Origin: Raineya sp.
Lineage (GTDB): Bacteria; Bacteroidota; Bacteroidia; Cytophagales; Thermonemataceae
Reading direction: 5' to 3'
DNA: 64,000 nt
Assembly: GCA_025454915.1 (NCBI GenBank)
Contig: JALONN010000003.1
Span: 620,001 to 684,000, forward strand
This document shows, in pieces, positions 1-7,510 of the stretch. A model generated the notes under the pieces. The model did not search any database, was not told where the DNA came from, and worked only from the letters and a program-made list of their open reading frames with translations. How positions within the stretch are numbered: the stretch's first letter is position 1; every line of letters starts with the position of its first letter. The translations under genes were made by a program, and so were the position numbers.

Positions 1-515
1 TTATTTTGATTATAGGAGGGCTATTTCTGATGGCAAAAAGCACTTCGGAAATTCATGGGAAACTCGAAGCAGTTGAAATGGATGAACAAAAATCGTCCAA
101 AGGCTCAGCTGTATTCACTTGGATTTTAGTTCAAATCGTACTGATTAATTTAGTATTCTCTTTCGATAGTATTCTGACAGCCATTGGTCTGGTAAAAGAA
201 ATACCCATCATGGTGGCTTCTGTGGTCATTTCAACAGCTATCATGTTTATTTTTGCAAAATCTATTAATGATTTTATCAATCGTCATCCTACCTTCAAGA
301 TTTTGGCATTGGCATTTTTAATTATGATAGGCTTTTTACTGATGGTAGAAGCTTTTGATGTACATGTTGATAAAGGCTATATTTACTTTGCTATGGCATT
401 TGCCATTGTGATAGAAGCTGTTAATATGCGTTTGCGAAAAAAAACTACTCCCGTACAGTTACGCAATCAGCATCTACATGAAGAGCATGACCCAGCACAA
501 ATCACTCATTCATAA
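1..515 (+). CDS. TerC-family integral membrane protein, C-terminal part
   Basis: The gene enters from outside the window, so its start is not visible. The reading frame is open to base 1, and the first TTG in it falls inside a transmembrane segment, so it is not a credible start. The visible 170 residues show a membrane helix, a charged cytoplasmic loop with the family motif KSTSEIHGKLE, then FSFDSILTAIGL, in which the acidic residue sits inside a helix. Two or three more helices follow before a hydrophilic, His-rich tail. This is the pattern of the C-terminal half of TerC/Alx-type proteins, which are linked to metal-ion (manganese) export and tellurite resistance. The substrate is not shown here. 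The gene ends at a shared bidirectional terminator. Confidence 0.85.
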   Translation, partial: ILIIGGLFLMAKSTSEIHGKLEAVEMDEQKSSKGSAVFTWILVQIVLINLVFSFDSILTAIGLVKEIPIMVASVVISTAIMFIFAKSINDFINRHPTFKILALAFLIMIGFLLMVEAFDVHVDKGYIYFAMAFAIVIEAVNMRLRKKTTPVQLRNQHLHEEHDPAQITHS

Positions 516-520
516 ATAAA

Positions 521-546
521 AAGCCAAGCTAAATGCTTGGCTTTTT
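521..546. terminator. Bidirectional rho-independent terminator
   Basis: A perfect 9-bp stem (AAGCCAAGC at 521-529, GCTTGGCTT at 535-543) has a TAAAT loop. An A-run on the left and a T-run on the right let it work for the TerC gene and for the convergent lipid kinase gene, whose stop codon it touches. Confidence 0.85.
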
Positions 547-1427
547 TATCCAGTTACTACATATAAACTTTGAGGCTGAATAGAAACTTTTAATTGTGTT
601 CCTAGCGAAAGATTTTCTCCATCTATGTGTACAGCTCCAGCATTTTCTCGTTTCAGTAGAACATTTTTCACTCTAAAACTTTGATAATATTTAAGTTTAG
701 GCAATAATTTCAAAAATAAGCTAATTCCTAACAGAGGCATTTTCCATTTAGGAAAAGGTTTTAAAATACAAATATCAATGTATCCGTCTCGAATATTAGC
801 ATTTGGAGCAATGTAAGCATTATTTCCATACTGAGAAGCATTGGCAAAGGTAATGGCAAAAGCCTTTACTTCTATTATTCCTTCATCTGTTTGTAGTGTA
901 TATATTTCTGGTTTATAGCCAAAAAAGGCTTTTAAGGTACTTTTTACATACGTTTGGAATCCTCTTTTACCTGCCTGAGCAAAAAGACTACTCACATAAG
1001 CGTCAAAGCCAACCCCTGAAGTACAAAAGAAAGGCTTGTCGTTAATAAAACATGCATCTATGGATGTCACCTTAAATTTTTTAAGATTTTCAATGGCTTT
1101 TAGAGGTGAAAGATATACTTCTAAATGCCTTGCCAGCCCGTTTCCTGAACCATAAGGAATAATTCCCAAGGCTGTTTTTGAGCCTATCAGGGCTTGAGCC
1201 ACTTCATTAATCGTGCCATCTCCACCTACAGCAACCACACAGTCTTTTCCTGCTTCTATGGCTTCTTTGGTTAATTCTGTTGCATGATTCTCTCTTTCCG
1301 TAAATACAATTGTTACTTCAAATTCATTTTTAGGCATTTTTTGTTCAATCAGTTCCAAAACTTTTTTCTTGGATTTTCCTCCAGAAATAGGGTTAATAAC
1401 AAACTGTATTTTGAGTTTAGTGTTCAT
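546..1427 (-). CDS. YegS/BmrU-family diacylglycerol/lipid kinase
   Basis: This 293-residue protein has the usual length for the family. The diacylglycerol kinase catalytic domain fills the N-terminal part. NPISGGKSKK lies near residue 13, the nucleotide-binding motif GGDGTINEV near residue 68, and IPYGSGNGLARHL near residue 94. The C-terminal half is the beta-sandwich domain with VHIDGE near the end. These enzymes use ATP to phosphorylate diacylglycerol or related lipids at the inner face of the cytoplasmic membrane. The exact lipid cannot be read from sequence. It is a single gene that converges on the TerC gene and is divergent from hemN. Confidence 0.88.
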   Translation of the reverse strand: MNTKLKIQFVINPISGGKSKKKVLELIEQKMPKNEFEVTIVFTERENHATELTKEAIEAGKDCVVAVGGDGTINEVAQALIGSKTALGIIPYGSGNGLARHLEVYLSPLKAIENLKKFKVTSIDACFINDKPFFCTSGVGFDAYVSSLFAQAGKRGFQTYVKSTLKAFFGYKPEIYTLQTDEGIIEVKAFAITFANASQYGNNAYIAPNANIRDGYIDICILKPFPKWKMPLLGISLFLKLLPKLKYYQSFRVKNVLLKRENAGAVHIDGENLSLGTQLKVSIQPQSLYVVTG

Positions 1428-1527
1428 GCGATAAAGTGTTTAGCTGAATGTTATAAAAATAAGTGATTATTATCATTGATTTCATTTTTGATAAGAGTTT
1501 TTTTTGTACTTTCAAAGATGACCTTTT

Positions 1528-2877
1528 ATGCAAAACGTTCATATATCCTCACTTATTAGTAAATATAACATCGCTGTTCCTCGTTATACGAGCTATCCAA
1601 CTGTACCTTATTGGGAAGACAATATCAGTCAGAATATCTGGATAAATTCTATCAAAAGCAATTTCAAAAAAGAAGAAGGGATTAGCTTATATATTCACCT
1701 GCCCTTTTGTGAAAGTTTGTGTACTTATTGTGGTTGTAATAAACGAATCACTAAAAATCATGCTGTTGAGCAGCCATACATAGAAACTCTTTTACAAGAA
1801 TGGAAAATGTATTTGGCTTTATTTCCAGGGAAACCCACCATCAAAGAAATTCATTTAGGGGGCGGAACACCTACTTTTTTCTCTGCCGAAAATCTAAATT
1901 ATCTCATTTCCAATATTTTAAAATCTGTTTTTTTAGTACCAGAAGCAGAATTGAGTGTGGAAGTGCATCCCAACTATACCACATTTGAGCAACTAAAAGC
2001 TCTCTATGATGTAGGTTTCAGAAGATTAAGCGTTGGTATTCAGGATTTTGATGATAAAGTTCAGTATTTAATTAATCGTCCACAAAGTTTCGAGCAAACT
2101 CAAAATATATTTGAACAGGCTCGTAAGATAGGTTATACATCTATCAATGCAGATATTATTTATGGTTTGCCCGCTCAGAGTCTCCAAACAATCAAAAATA
2201 CGATTGAGTATATCAAAATTCTAAAACCTGAACGCATTGCTTTTTACAGTTATGCTCATGTACCTTGGAAAGTTCCAGCACAAAGACGTTACACTGAAGC
2301 CGATTTACCTCAAGCCCAAGAAAAACAGGCACTATACGAATTAGGAAGAGATTTACTCAAAGAAGCAGGCTATATTGATATTGGTTTAGACCATTTTTCA
2401 CTCCCTCAGGATAGCCTGTATATTGCCTCTCTCAATGGTACTTTACATCGAAATTTTATGGGTTACACTACTCAAACTGGCAACTTGCTTATTGGTTTGG
2501 GGGCTTCTTCCATCAGTGATACTGGAGGTGCTTTTATGCAGAATATTAAAGAAGTTGAAGCATATCAAACAGCCATTCAAAATGGAGAGTTTGCTATTTT
2601 TAAAGGACATTTGCTTACCAAAGAAGACCAATTGGTTCGTCAGTATATTCTTGATATTATGTGTAATTATCAGACAGTTTTTGAAAAAGACATGAGCCAA
2701 GAAGAGTTAGAAGATCATTTCTATGAATTGGAACAAGACCAATTAGTTATATACAAACATCCTCATTTACAAGTAACTGAATTAGGTAAAATGTTTCTAA
2801 GAAATATAGCTTTACAGATAGATAAACGATATTGGTCAAAACAAGAAAATGCCCAGATGTTTAGCAAAGCTATTTAA
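1528..2877 (+). CDS. hemN: Oxygen-independent coproporphyrinogen III oxidase (HemN)
   Basis: This radical SAM enzyme converts coproporphyrinogen III to protoporphyrinogen IX in haem synthesis without oxygen. The 449 residues match the HemN length. The motif HLPFCESLCTYCGC carries the 4Fe-4S cysteines (C61, C65, C68) and the extra HemN cysteine C70. Further family motifs are the N-terminal PRYTSYPT, EIHLGGGTPTF, the glycine-rich SVGIQDFD, and DHFSLPQD. A TACTTTCA element at 1507-1514 is close to the Bacteroidota -7 consensus and would give a very short leader. It is a single gene. HemN is distinguished from HemW by the CxxxCxxCxC pattern and the YTSYPT start. Confidence 0.93.
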   Translation: MQNVHISSLISKYNIAVPRYTSYPTVPYWEDNISQNIWINSIKSNFKKEEGISLYIHLPFCESLCTYCGCNKRITKNHAVEQPYIETLLQEWKMYLALFPGKPTIKEIHLGGGTPTFFSAENLNYLISNILKSVFLVPEAELSVEVHPNYTTFEQLKALYDVGFRRLSVGIQDFDDKVQYLINRPQSFEQTQNIFEQARKIGYTSINADIIYGLPAQSLQTIKNTIEYIKILKPERIAFYSYAHVPWKVPAQRRYTEADLPQAQEKQALYELGRDLLKEAGYIDIGLDHFSLPQDSLYIASLNGTLHRNFMGYTTQTGNLLIGLGASSISDTGGAFMQNIKEVEAYQTAIQNGEFAIFKGHLLTKEDQLVRQYILDIMCNYQTVFEKDMSQEELEDHFYELEQDQLVIYKHPHLQVTELGKMFLRNIALQIDKRYWSKQENAQMFSKAI

Positions 2878-2924
2878 TTTTATAGTAAATATGGCTTTTT
2901 TAACAATAGAATGGAATTATTTTG

Positions 2925-2932
2925 TATTTTTG
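2925..2932 (+). promoter_or_regulatory. Bacteroidota-type -7 element for the gene at 2956
   Basis: TATTTTTG matches TAnnTTTG exactly. It lies downstream of the ATG at 2911, which argues that the real start is the later ATG at 2956. No convincing -33 box was seen. Confidence 0.5.
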
Positions 2933-2955
2933 AATGCAGAATAATTCTATTTTTT

Positions 2956-3432
2956 ATGAAAGCAGAATCTATTGGAAGTAAAAAGTATTCTTTGTCAGAT
3001 GACAACGGTAAATCCATTGGCACATTAAGCTATGAGGGTTGGTTTTCACAGAAAGCCCAAGCCACATTTCAGAATAGCTTCTTATCATTTAAACCTGAAG
3101 GTTTTTGGGGTACAAGCATTGAAGTTGTAGAAAATAGTAAACACTTAGCTTCTATTTCTATGAATTGGCTGGGTGGAGTGTCTATCAAAACTGCCAACGG
3201 GATAGAATATTCAATCAAGCATAAAGGTTTTTGGAATTCAAAATTTGTTCTTTTTGATAACAAAAAAGAGCCTTTACTTGAGTTTAATCCAAGTTTTAAA
3301 TGGAGTAAATGGGCTTATGAGTATGATATTCAGGTTTTAGACAAGAAAATTCTTGATGACCATCATACCATTTTCATAGCATTTTATGCTACTATTTTTA
3401 TATTCAGAACCATGACAAAAGGAGCAGCCTAA
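2956..3432 (+). CDS. Conserved-looking hypothetical protein
   Basis: I do not recognise a family. From the preferred start (ATG at 2956; the longer frame from 2911 contains a promoter-like element) the protein has 158 residues and no signal peptide. It is rich in aromatic residues and in beta-type patterns. Two similar stretches, EGFWGTS and KGFWNSK, suggest an internal repeat, and a short hydrophobic stretch near the end (IFIAFYATIFIF) could be a membrane anchor. It resembles beta-rich LURP/scramblase-like folds only loosely. It ends 3 bases before the next gene, so the two are probably co-transcribed. Confidence 0.6.
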   Translation: MKAESIGSKKYSLSDDNGKSIGTLSYEGWFSQKAQATFQNSFLSFKPEGFWGTSIEVVENSKHLASISMNWLGGVSIKTANGIEYSIKHKGFWNSKFVLFDNKKEPLLEFNPSFKWSKWAYEYDIQVLDKKILDDHHTIFIAFYATIFIFRTMTKGAA

Positions 3433-3435
3433 GCT

Positions 3436-3804
3436 ATGCAAACCAACAAAATAAACCCTGAGGATTTAGAGTTTGAGTTTAGATGGGGACAATTGTTAAA
3501 TAAAATACAAAAAACTATTGGTCAGAGACCCAAAGACTTAAACGGTGTTCTTTTTTTAATAGGTGTTCAGGAATTAGGACAAGGACATAAAAATTTCACA
3601 AAAGAAGAAAAACAAGACTTGATGCACATTGCCATTTGCAGAGTATTGAGCAAATTAGGCTTTTATACGCTTGTGGGTACAGACCAAGATGGCTGGCCTC
3701 ATTGGGAGCTTGCCAAACCTTTGCCTCAGTTTGATTTACTGGAACAGGAAAAACTTCTTAAAAATCAGGTTTTAGAATATTTTGCAGATGAACAAATATT
3801 CTGA
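3436..3804 (+). CDS. Hypothetical cytoplasmic protein
   Basis: The family is unknown. The protein has 122 residues, with no signal peptide or membrane segment. It is mixed alpha/beta, with a Trp-containing segment DQDGWPHWEL near residue 90 and a helical, charged start. The ATG lies 3 bases after the stop of the upstream gene, so it is very likely translated from the same mRNA and may act with that protein. Confidence 0.6.
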   Translation: MQTNKINPEDLEFEFRWGQLLNKIQKTIGQRPKDLNGVLFLIGVQELGQGHKNFTKEEKQDLMHIAICRVLSKLGFYTLVGTDQDGWPHWELAKPLPQFDLLEQEKLLKNQVLEYFADEQIF

Positions 3805-3864
3805 TACATTTTTTTTTTTCATCTTTATTATCTATTTTTATCCGAAACTAATGTGTAAATTCTT

Positions 3865-5784
3865 ATGAAACGTGGTCTTACCATTCGTCTGAAAATTCTT
3901 CTTGGCTTCTTTGCTCTGATTATGATATTTGCAGGATATGGTGTGTATAACATTTATATCATCAATAACAACGGAAAGAGTATTAAAAATACCCAAGAAA
4001 TCATTGACCCTTCTTTTGATGTGATTAAAGACTTTAAGTTGATGGTGGAAGGCTCACAAAGGCTTACCATTGCATGGGCTTTCTCTTCTATTCTTCCAGA
4101 AGATAAAGACAAACTCAAAGAAATTCAGGATATGCAATATCCTAAACTCAAAGAAAAGCTACAAGGTTTGATGAAAAACTGGTCTGATACCACACAGGCA
4201 GTAAAGATAGATAGTGTATTCAAGCAATTTGACAAATTTGTTGAAATACAGAAAAAAGATGTAATGGAACAAATTGTTACAGAGGAAGACAGGGTTCAGA
4301 AACTTTTGGAAATGAACAATGTCGCAGAAACAGAAATCAACCCTAGAGCAAAATCCATCATCGAAAAACTGGATAAAATTGAAGATTTCAAAAGAACTGA
4401 AAAAAACAAAGCTCAGATTAGTATTATCAACTCGTTTGAAAGTCTTAAATATCAAATTATTGTTCTGATTGGTCTTGTTGTATTGCTGGGTATCTCCATT
4501 GCCTTTACCCTAACCAACAATATTGTACAACCTATCAACTACATCAACAGAGTAATCTCCCAGCTTGGTAAAGGTGAATTACCAGAAGATAAGAAAACGA
4601 AGTTTAGACGTGATGAAATTGGTCAAATTGCTACCTCTGTGGATAACTTGATTAATGGTTTACGTTCTACATCACAATTCGCCGAAAGTATTGGTCGTGG
4701 TATTTATAACGCTGAATACAAACCCCTTTCTGAAAATGACGTATTAGGTAACGCCTTGATAGAAATGAGGGACAACTTGGAGAAAGTAGATTATGAAGAC
4801 CGTATCCGTAACTGGGCTACGGAAGGTTTGGCTACATTTGGTGATATTTTGCGTAAAAACAACGATGATATCAATCGTCTTGCAGATGTAATTATCTCTG
4901 AACTCGTTAAAAAACTAAACGCCAATCAAGGAGGACTTTTCATTGTTACAAAAGATGAAGATGGTAGTGAAGAATATTTGAAAATGGAAGCTTGTTATGC
5001 ATGGGATAAGAAAAAATATTTGGAACAAAAAGTTTATCTGGGTGACGGACTCACAGGGCAAGCTTGGCAAGAACAATCCACTATTTATCTTACAGAAGTT
5101 CCAAATGACTATATTACCATCACTTCAGGTTTAGGAAAAACCAATCCACGAAGCGTTCTGATTGTTCCCCTGAAAGTGAATGACGAGGTATTTGGAGTAG
5201 TAGAAATTGCAAGTATTTCAGAAATAGAAGATTATCAGATACGATTCGTTGAACGTGTTGCAGAATCCATTGCCTCAACCATTGCAACCGTGAAAAACAC
5301 TGAACAAACTGCCAAACTTCTTGAAGAATCTAAGATGCTAACAGAACAAATGAAAGCTCAAGAAGAAGAAATGATTCAAAACATGGAAGAATTACAGGCT
5401 ACACAAGAAGAAATGGAGCGTTCGCAAATTGTAGCACTTGAAAAAGATGCTTTATTGAATGCCAATAACCTTATTTTCTACTTAAGTAGGAAATTTACAA
5501 TTAACTCTGCCAATGAGTTAGCCTCACAACTTTTATACTATGCTCCTGATGAATTTGAAGGTCTAAATATGGTAGAGATTTTCTATTCAGATGCTAAATT
5601 TGAAGAAATGAAAGTTAACTTGAGCAGAGGTGAATATTGGAGTGGACTTACGACTATTAAAGCCAAAGGTGGTGATGAATTACTAGTCAAAATCTCTGCT
5701 GGTTCGTTGGGGATTGGTATGAGTAACAACCGTTACATCATTATCATGGATAATATCAATGATATTAAGTTACTTCAGAATTAA
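3865..5784 (+). CDS. Membrane sensor with 4-helix-bundle, HAMP, GAF and PAS-like domains, no kinase
   Basis: This 639-residue protein starts with a membrane helix (about 10-32). A helical extracytoplasmic region of about 160 residues follows, like the four-helix-bundle ligand domains of chemoreceptors, then a second membrane helix (about 196-217). A HAMP domain comes next (about 218-270; NNIVQPINYINRVI), then a GAF domain (about 330-475; LGDGLTGQAWQEQSTIYL), a coiled coil rich in Glu and Gln (about 485-530), and a PAS-like domain to the end. No histidine kinase, methyl-accepting, cyclase or phosphatase domain follows, so it must pass its signal to a partner. It is a single gene with a strong terminator behind it. 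Confidence 0.8.
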   Translation: MKRGLTIRLKILLGFFALIMIFAGYGVYNIYIINNNGKSIKNTQEIIDPSFDVIKDFKLMVEGSQRLTIAWAFSSILPEDKDKLKEIQDMQYPKLKEKLQGLMKNWSDTTQAVKIDSVFKQFDKFVEIQKKDVMEQIVTEEDRVQKLLEMNNVAETEINPRAKSIIEKLDKIEDFKRTEKNKAQISIINSFESLKYQIIVLIGLVVLLGISIAFTLTNNIVQPINYINRVISQLGKGELPEDKKTKFRRDEIGQIATSVDNLINGLRSTSQFAESIGRGIYNAEYKPLSENDVLGNALIEMRDNLEKVDYEDRIRNWATEGLATFGDILRKNNDDINRLADVIISELVKKLNANQGGLFIVTKDEDGSEEYLKMEACYAWDKKKYLEQKVYLGDGLTGQAWQEQSTIYLTEVPNDYITITSGLGKTNPRSVLIVPLKVNDEVFGVVEIASISEIEDYQIRFVERVAESIASTIATVKNTEQTAKLLEESKMLTEQMKAQEEEMIQNMEELQATQEEMERSQIVALEKDALLNANNLIFYLSRKFTINSANELASQLLYYAPDEFEGLNMVEIFYSDAKFEEMKVNLSRGEYWSGLTTIKAKGGDELLVKISAGSLGIGMSNNRYIIIMDNINDIKLLQN

Positions 5785-5806
5785 AAATGTAATTAATCAC
5801 ATAATA

Positions 5807-5840
5807 AATAAGCCTTCTAAAAATTTAGAAGGCTTATTTA
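5807..5840 (+). terminator. Terminator after the HAMP-GAF sensor gene
   Basis: A perfect 14-bp stem (AATAAGCCTTCTAA at 5807-5820 with 5825-5838) has an AAAT loop, and T-rich sequence follows. It lies between convergent genes, so it may serve both. Confidence 0.8.
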
Positions 5841-5868
5841 TTTATTTTAAAATTTTATAATTCTATGA

Positions 5869-6294
5869 CTATGCAAAAATTTTCTTCACATCTGCCTCAT
5901 TTGCACCTTGTTCTATCGCTTTTACCAATTTTCCGATAAACGAAGAACCATTTCCCTGAGCTACTCCCATTTCTTCTGCAAATCGAACACACAATTCTAT
6001 CTCACTATTGTGTACGATACCATCTGCAAGCATCATACCTACCAATTCATAAAGTTGTCTATAAACCATGTCTGAGTTTCCTGATTGAGCCATTGCTACT
6101 TGTCCAGAATATTTCTCCACCTCATCCATATTTTTGGCAGTAATATTATAGCTTTTAGCAATTTTGAGAAGATAGTCTTTCTCTACTTGGTCATAATAAC
6201 CATCTGCTTTAGCCATTTCAATAAGATTTTGCAAGTGGCTACGAGTGTGGCTTTTGTTTGTATTATTACCACGGAAAATGTTTAACCAAGACAT
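5869..6294 (-). CDS. TerB-like domain protein
   Basis: This is a 141-residue, all-helical soluble protein. The first repeat unit contains IEMAKADGYYDQVEKDYL and the second contains VGMMLADGIVHNSEIELC. This doubled acidic [M/A]xADGxxxxxE pattern is typical of TerB-like (tellurite-resistance TerB / DjlA N-terminal) domains, which bind metal through the aspartates. The short N-terminal segment MSWLNIF precedes it. It is a single gene, convergent with the sensor gene. Its role in the cell is unknown, and no other ter genes are adjacent. Confidence 0.75.
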   Translation of the reverse strand: MSWLNIFRGNNTNKSHTRSHLQNLIEMAKADGYYDQVEKDYLLKIAKSYNITAKNMDEVEKYSGQVAMAQSGNSDMVYRQLYELVGMMLADGIVHNSEIELCVRFAEEMGVAQGNGSSFIGKLVKAIEQGANEADVKKIFA

Positions 6295-6452
6295 AATAAA
6301 AAAGATTTAAAATTTCTTAAACGGTATTACGGCATTTAGTGGCTAAAGGTTACACAATCTTAAAAAAAAAAATTAAGATTATAAACTTTTTTGAAATAAA
6401 ATTCACAAAAAATGCCTTTTTTTGTTAAAAATCTACAAATACGTCTTTCATT

Positions 6453-6944
6453 ATGAGAAAAAAAATTATTCTTGATATAGTAGCTTCATTATTATCTTCT
6501 TATGTGTTAGCTGTTTGGTTAGATTATAATTTTATAGGTGGCAACTCTAATGTAGAGCCTGTGGTTTATGGAATTCTTTTTGGCATTCTCTCTATTGTGC
6601 ATATAACTATATTTTATAAACTCCGAAAAAAACAGCCATTGCCCCTTCCTAAGATTAATAAAATTTTTGATCTGATTTTTCCTGTTTTTTTGATTAGCAT
6701 TATTTTGATATTCATCGGAATAGGTATTTATATTGGAGATATTTATGATGAAAATGTTGGGCAAAGAATTATGAATTCTGTGTACAATGACTTTACCCGA
6801 AACTTTATAGACCTTTATGCTGGAGGAAAAGGAGCTTTGATAGTCAAGCCTTTAGGTTTATTTTTATTTTTGATTTTCTCTTCCATCAGTCGTTTTTTAG
6901 GGGCAAGTCTCAAAATACAAAAAATTCCTAAACCAAAAGTCTAG
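6453..6944 (+). CDS. Hypothetical membrane protein, 4 TM segments
   Basis: The family is not recognised. The protein has 163 residues with four predicted membrane helices at roughly 7-23, 35-52, 72-92 and 132-150, joined by short charged loops. The C-terminal tail is basic (KIQKIPKPKV). The start follows a long AT-rich leader. No operon partner was seen. Confidence 0.6.
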   Translation: MRKKIILDIVASLLSSYVLAVWLDYNFIGGNSNVEPVVYGILFGILSIVHITIFYKLRKKQPLPLPKINKIFDLIFPVFLISIILIFIGIGIYIGDIYDENVGQRIMNSVYNDFTRNFIDLYAGGKGALIVKPLGLFLFLIFSSISRFLGASLKIQKIPKPKV

Positions 6945-6985
6945 GAATTAGGCTAACAAAGGTTTCCTCTATAAACGCTTATATT

Positions 6986-7108
6986 TTATGAGGGTAAAAA
7001 CGACATCATTGTAAAGCCAATAGCCAATAGTAAGGCTACTTCTACAAAATCTAATACTTTTTGCATAGTTATAGGCTTTTGATTATGAGTAGATAATGAA
7101 ATTTTCAT
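6986..7108 (-). CDS. Possible 40-residue small membrane protein
   Basis: This short frame encodes 40 residues: a polar start (MKISLSTHNQ), then one strongly hydrophobic helix (VEVALLLAIGFTMMSFLP) that runs almost to the C-terminus. A second in-frame ATG begins residue 15. It is the only open frame in an otherwise empty 267-bp gap, and the hydrophobic pattern is hard to explain by chance. A short imperfect hairpin (ACCCT/AGGGT) lies upstream on the same strand. The family is unknown, and coding status is only a proposal. Confidence 0.4.
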   Translation of the reverse strand: MKISLSTHNQKPITMQKVLDFVEVALLLAIGFTMMSFLPS

Positions 7109-7211
7109 TTCGTTTAAGATTTAACTTTCTATATACAAGACCCTCGATTTTTCTGAAGGGTTGCAAGACTAGAAAAAAAATATACAAAAAATAAACCAAA
7201 CTTTAAAAATC

Positions 7212-7457
7212 ATGAAAATCAGTGCAGAAATCAGTTTATATCCTTTGGATAGTGAGTATATTCAGGTTATTTTAGATTTTATAGAGTCCCTCAAAAAGAA
7301 TCCAAATTTAGAAGTCATCACCAATGGAATGAGTACACAAATATTTGGAGAAATTGATGAGGTGATGCCTACTATTACACAAGCCACAAAAGAACTTTAT
7401 GAACAAAAAAAGGCTATTTTAGTGATGAAAATTGGGAAAGGTACATTAAAATTGTAA
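7212..7457 (+). CDS. YkoF/MTH1187-like thiamine-binding domain protein
   Basis: The 81 residues match a single ferredoxin-like YkoF/MTH1187 domain. Features are the beta strand MKISAEISLYPL, the helix YIQVILDFIESL, then NPNLEVITNGMSTQIFGEID, and a helix ending in a short strand. Family members bind thiamine or its pyrimidine part (HMP), often as oligomers. The protein is cytoplasmic, with no signal peptide. It lies immediately before ftsK but is separated from it by the ftsK promoter, so it is probably a separate unit. Confidence 0.7.
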   Translation: MKISAEISLYPLDSEYIQVILDFIESLKKNPNLEVITNGMSTQIFGEIDEVMPTITQATKELYEQKKAILVMKIGKGTLKL

Positions 7458-7482
7458 CTTTTTCAGAAATTACGTACTTTTG
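7452..7482 (+). promoter_or_regulatory. ftsK promoter with overlapping palindrome
   Basis: TTG at 7452-7454 and TACTTTTG at 7475-7482 (20 bases between) fit the Bacteroidota consensus, with transcription expected near 7487. The -7 element sits inside a palindrome, CGTAC-TTTT-GTACG (7473-7486), so a repressor bound there would block the promoter. Confidence 0.6.
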
Positions 7483-7510
7483 TACGATTGTCTAAATCCA
7501 TTTCCAATAC

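Noticed and set aside
1463..1645. Plus-strand ORF overlapping the hemN start
   Set aside because: It overlaps the conserved HemN N-terminus in another frame and has no family features.
1..6294. TerC-family gene and TerB-like gene as a tellurite-resistance operon
   Set aside because: They lie more than 5 kb apart on opposite strands with unrelated genes and terminators between. Both families are common outside tellurite operons.
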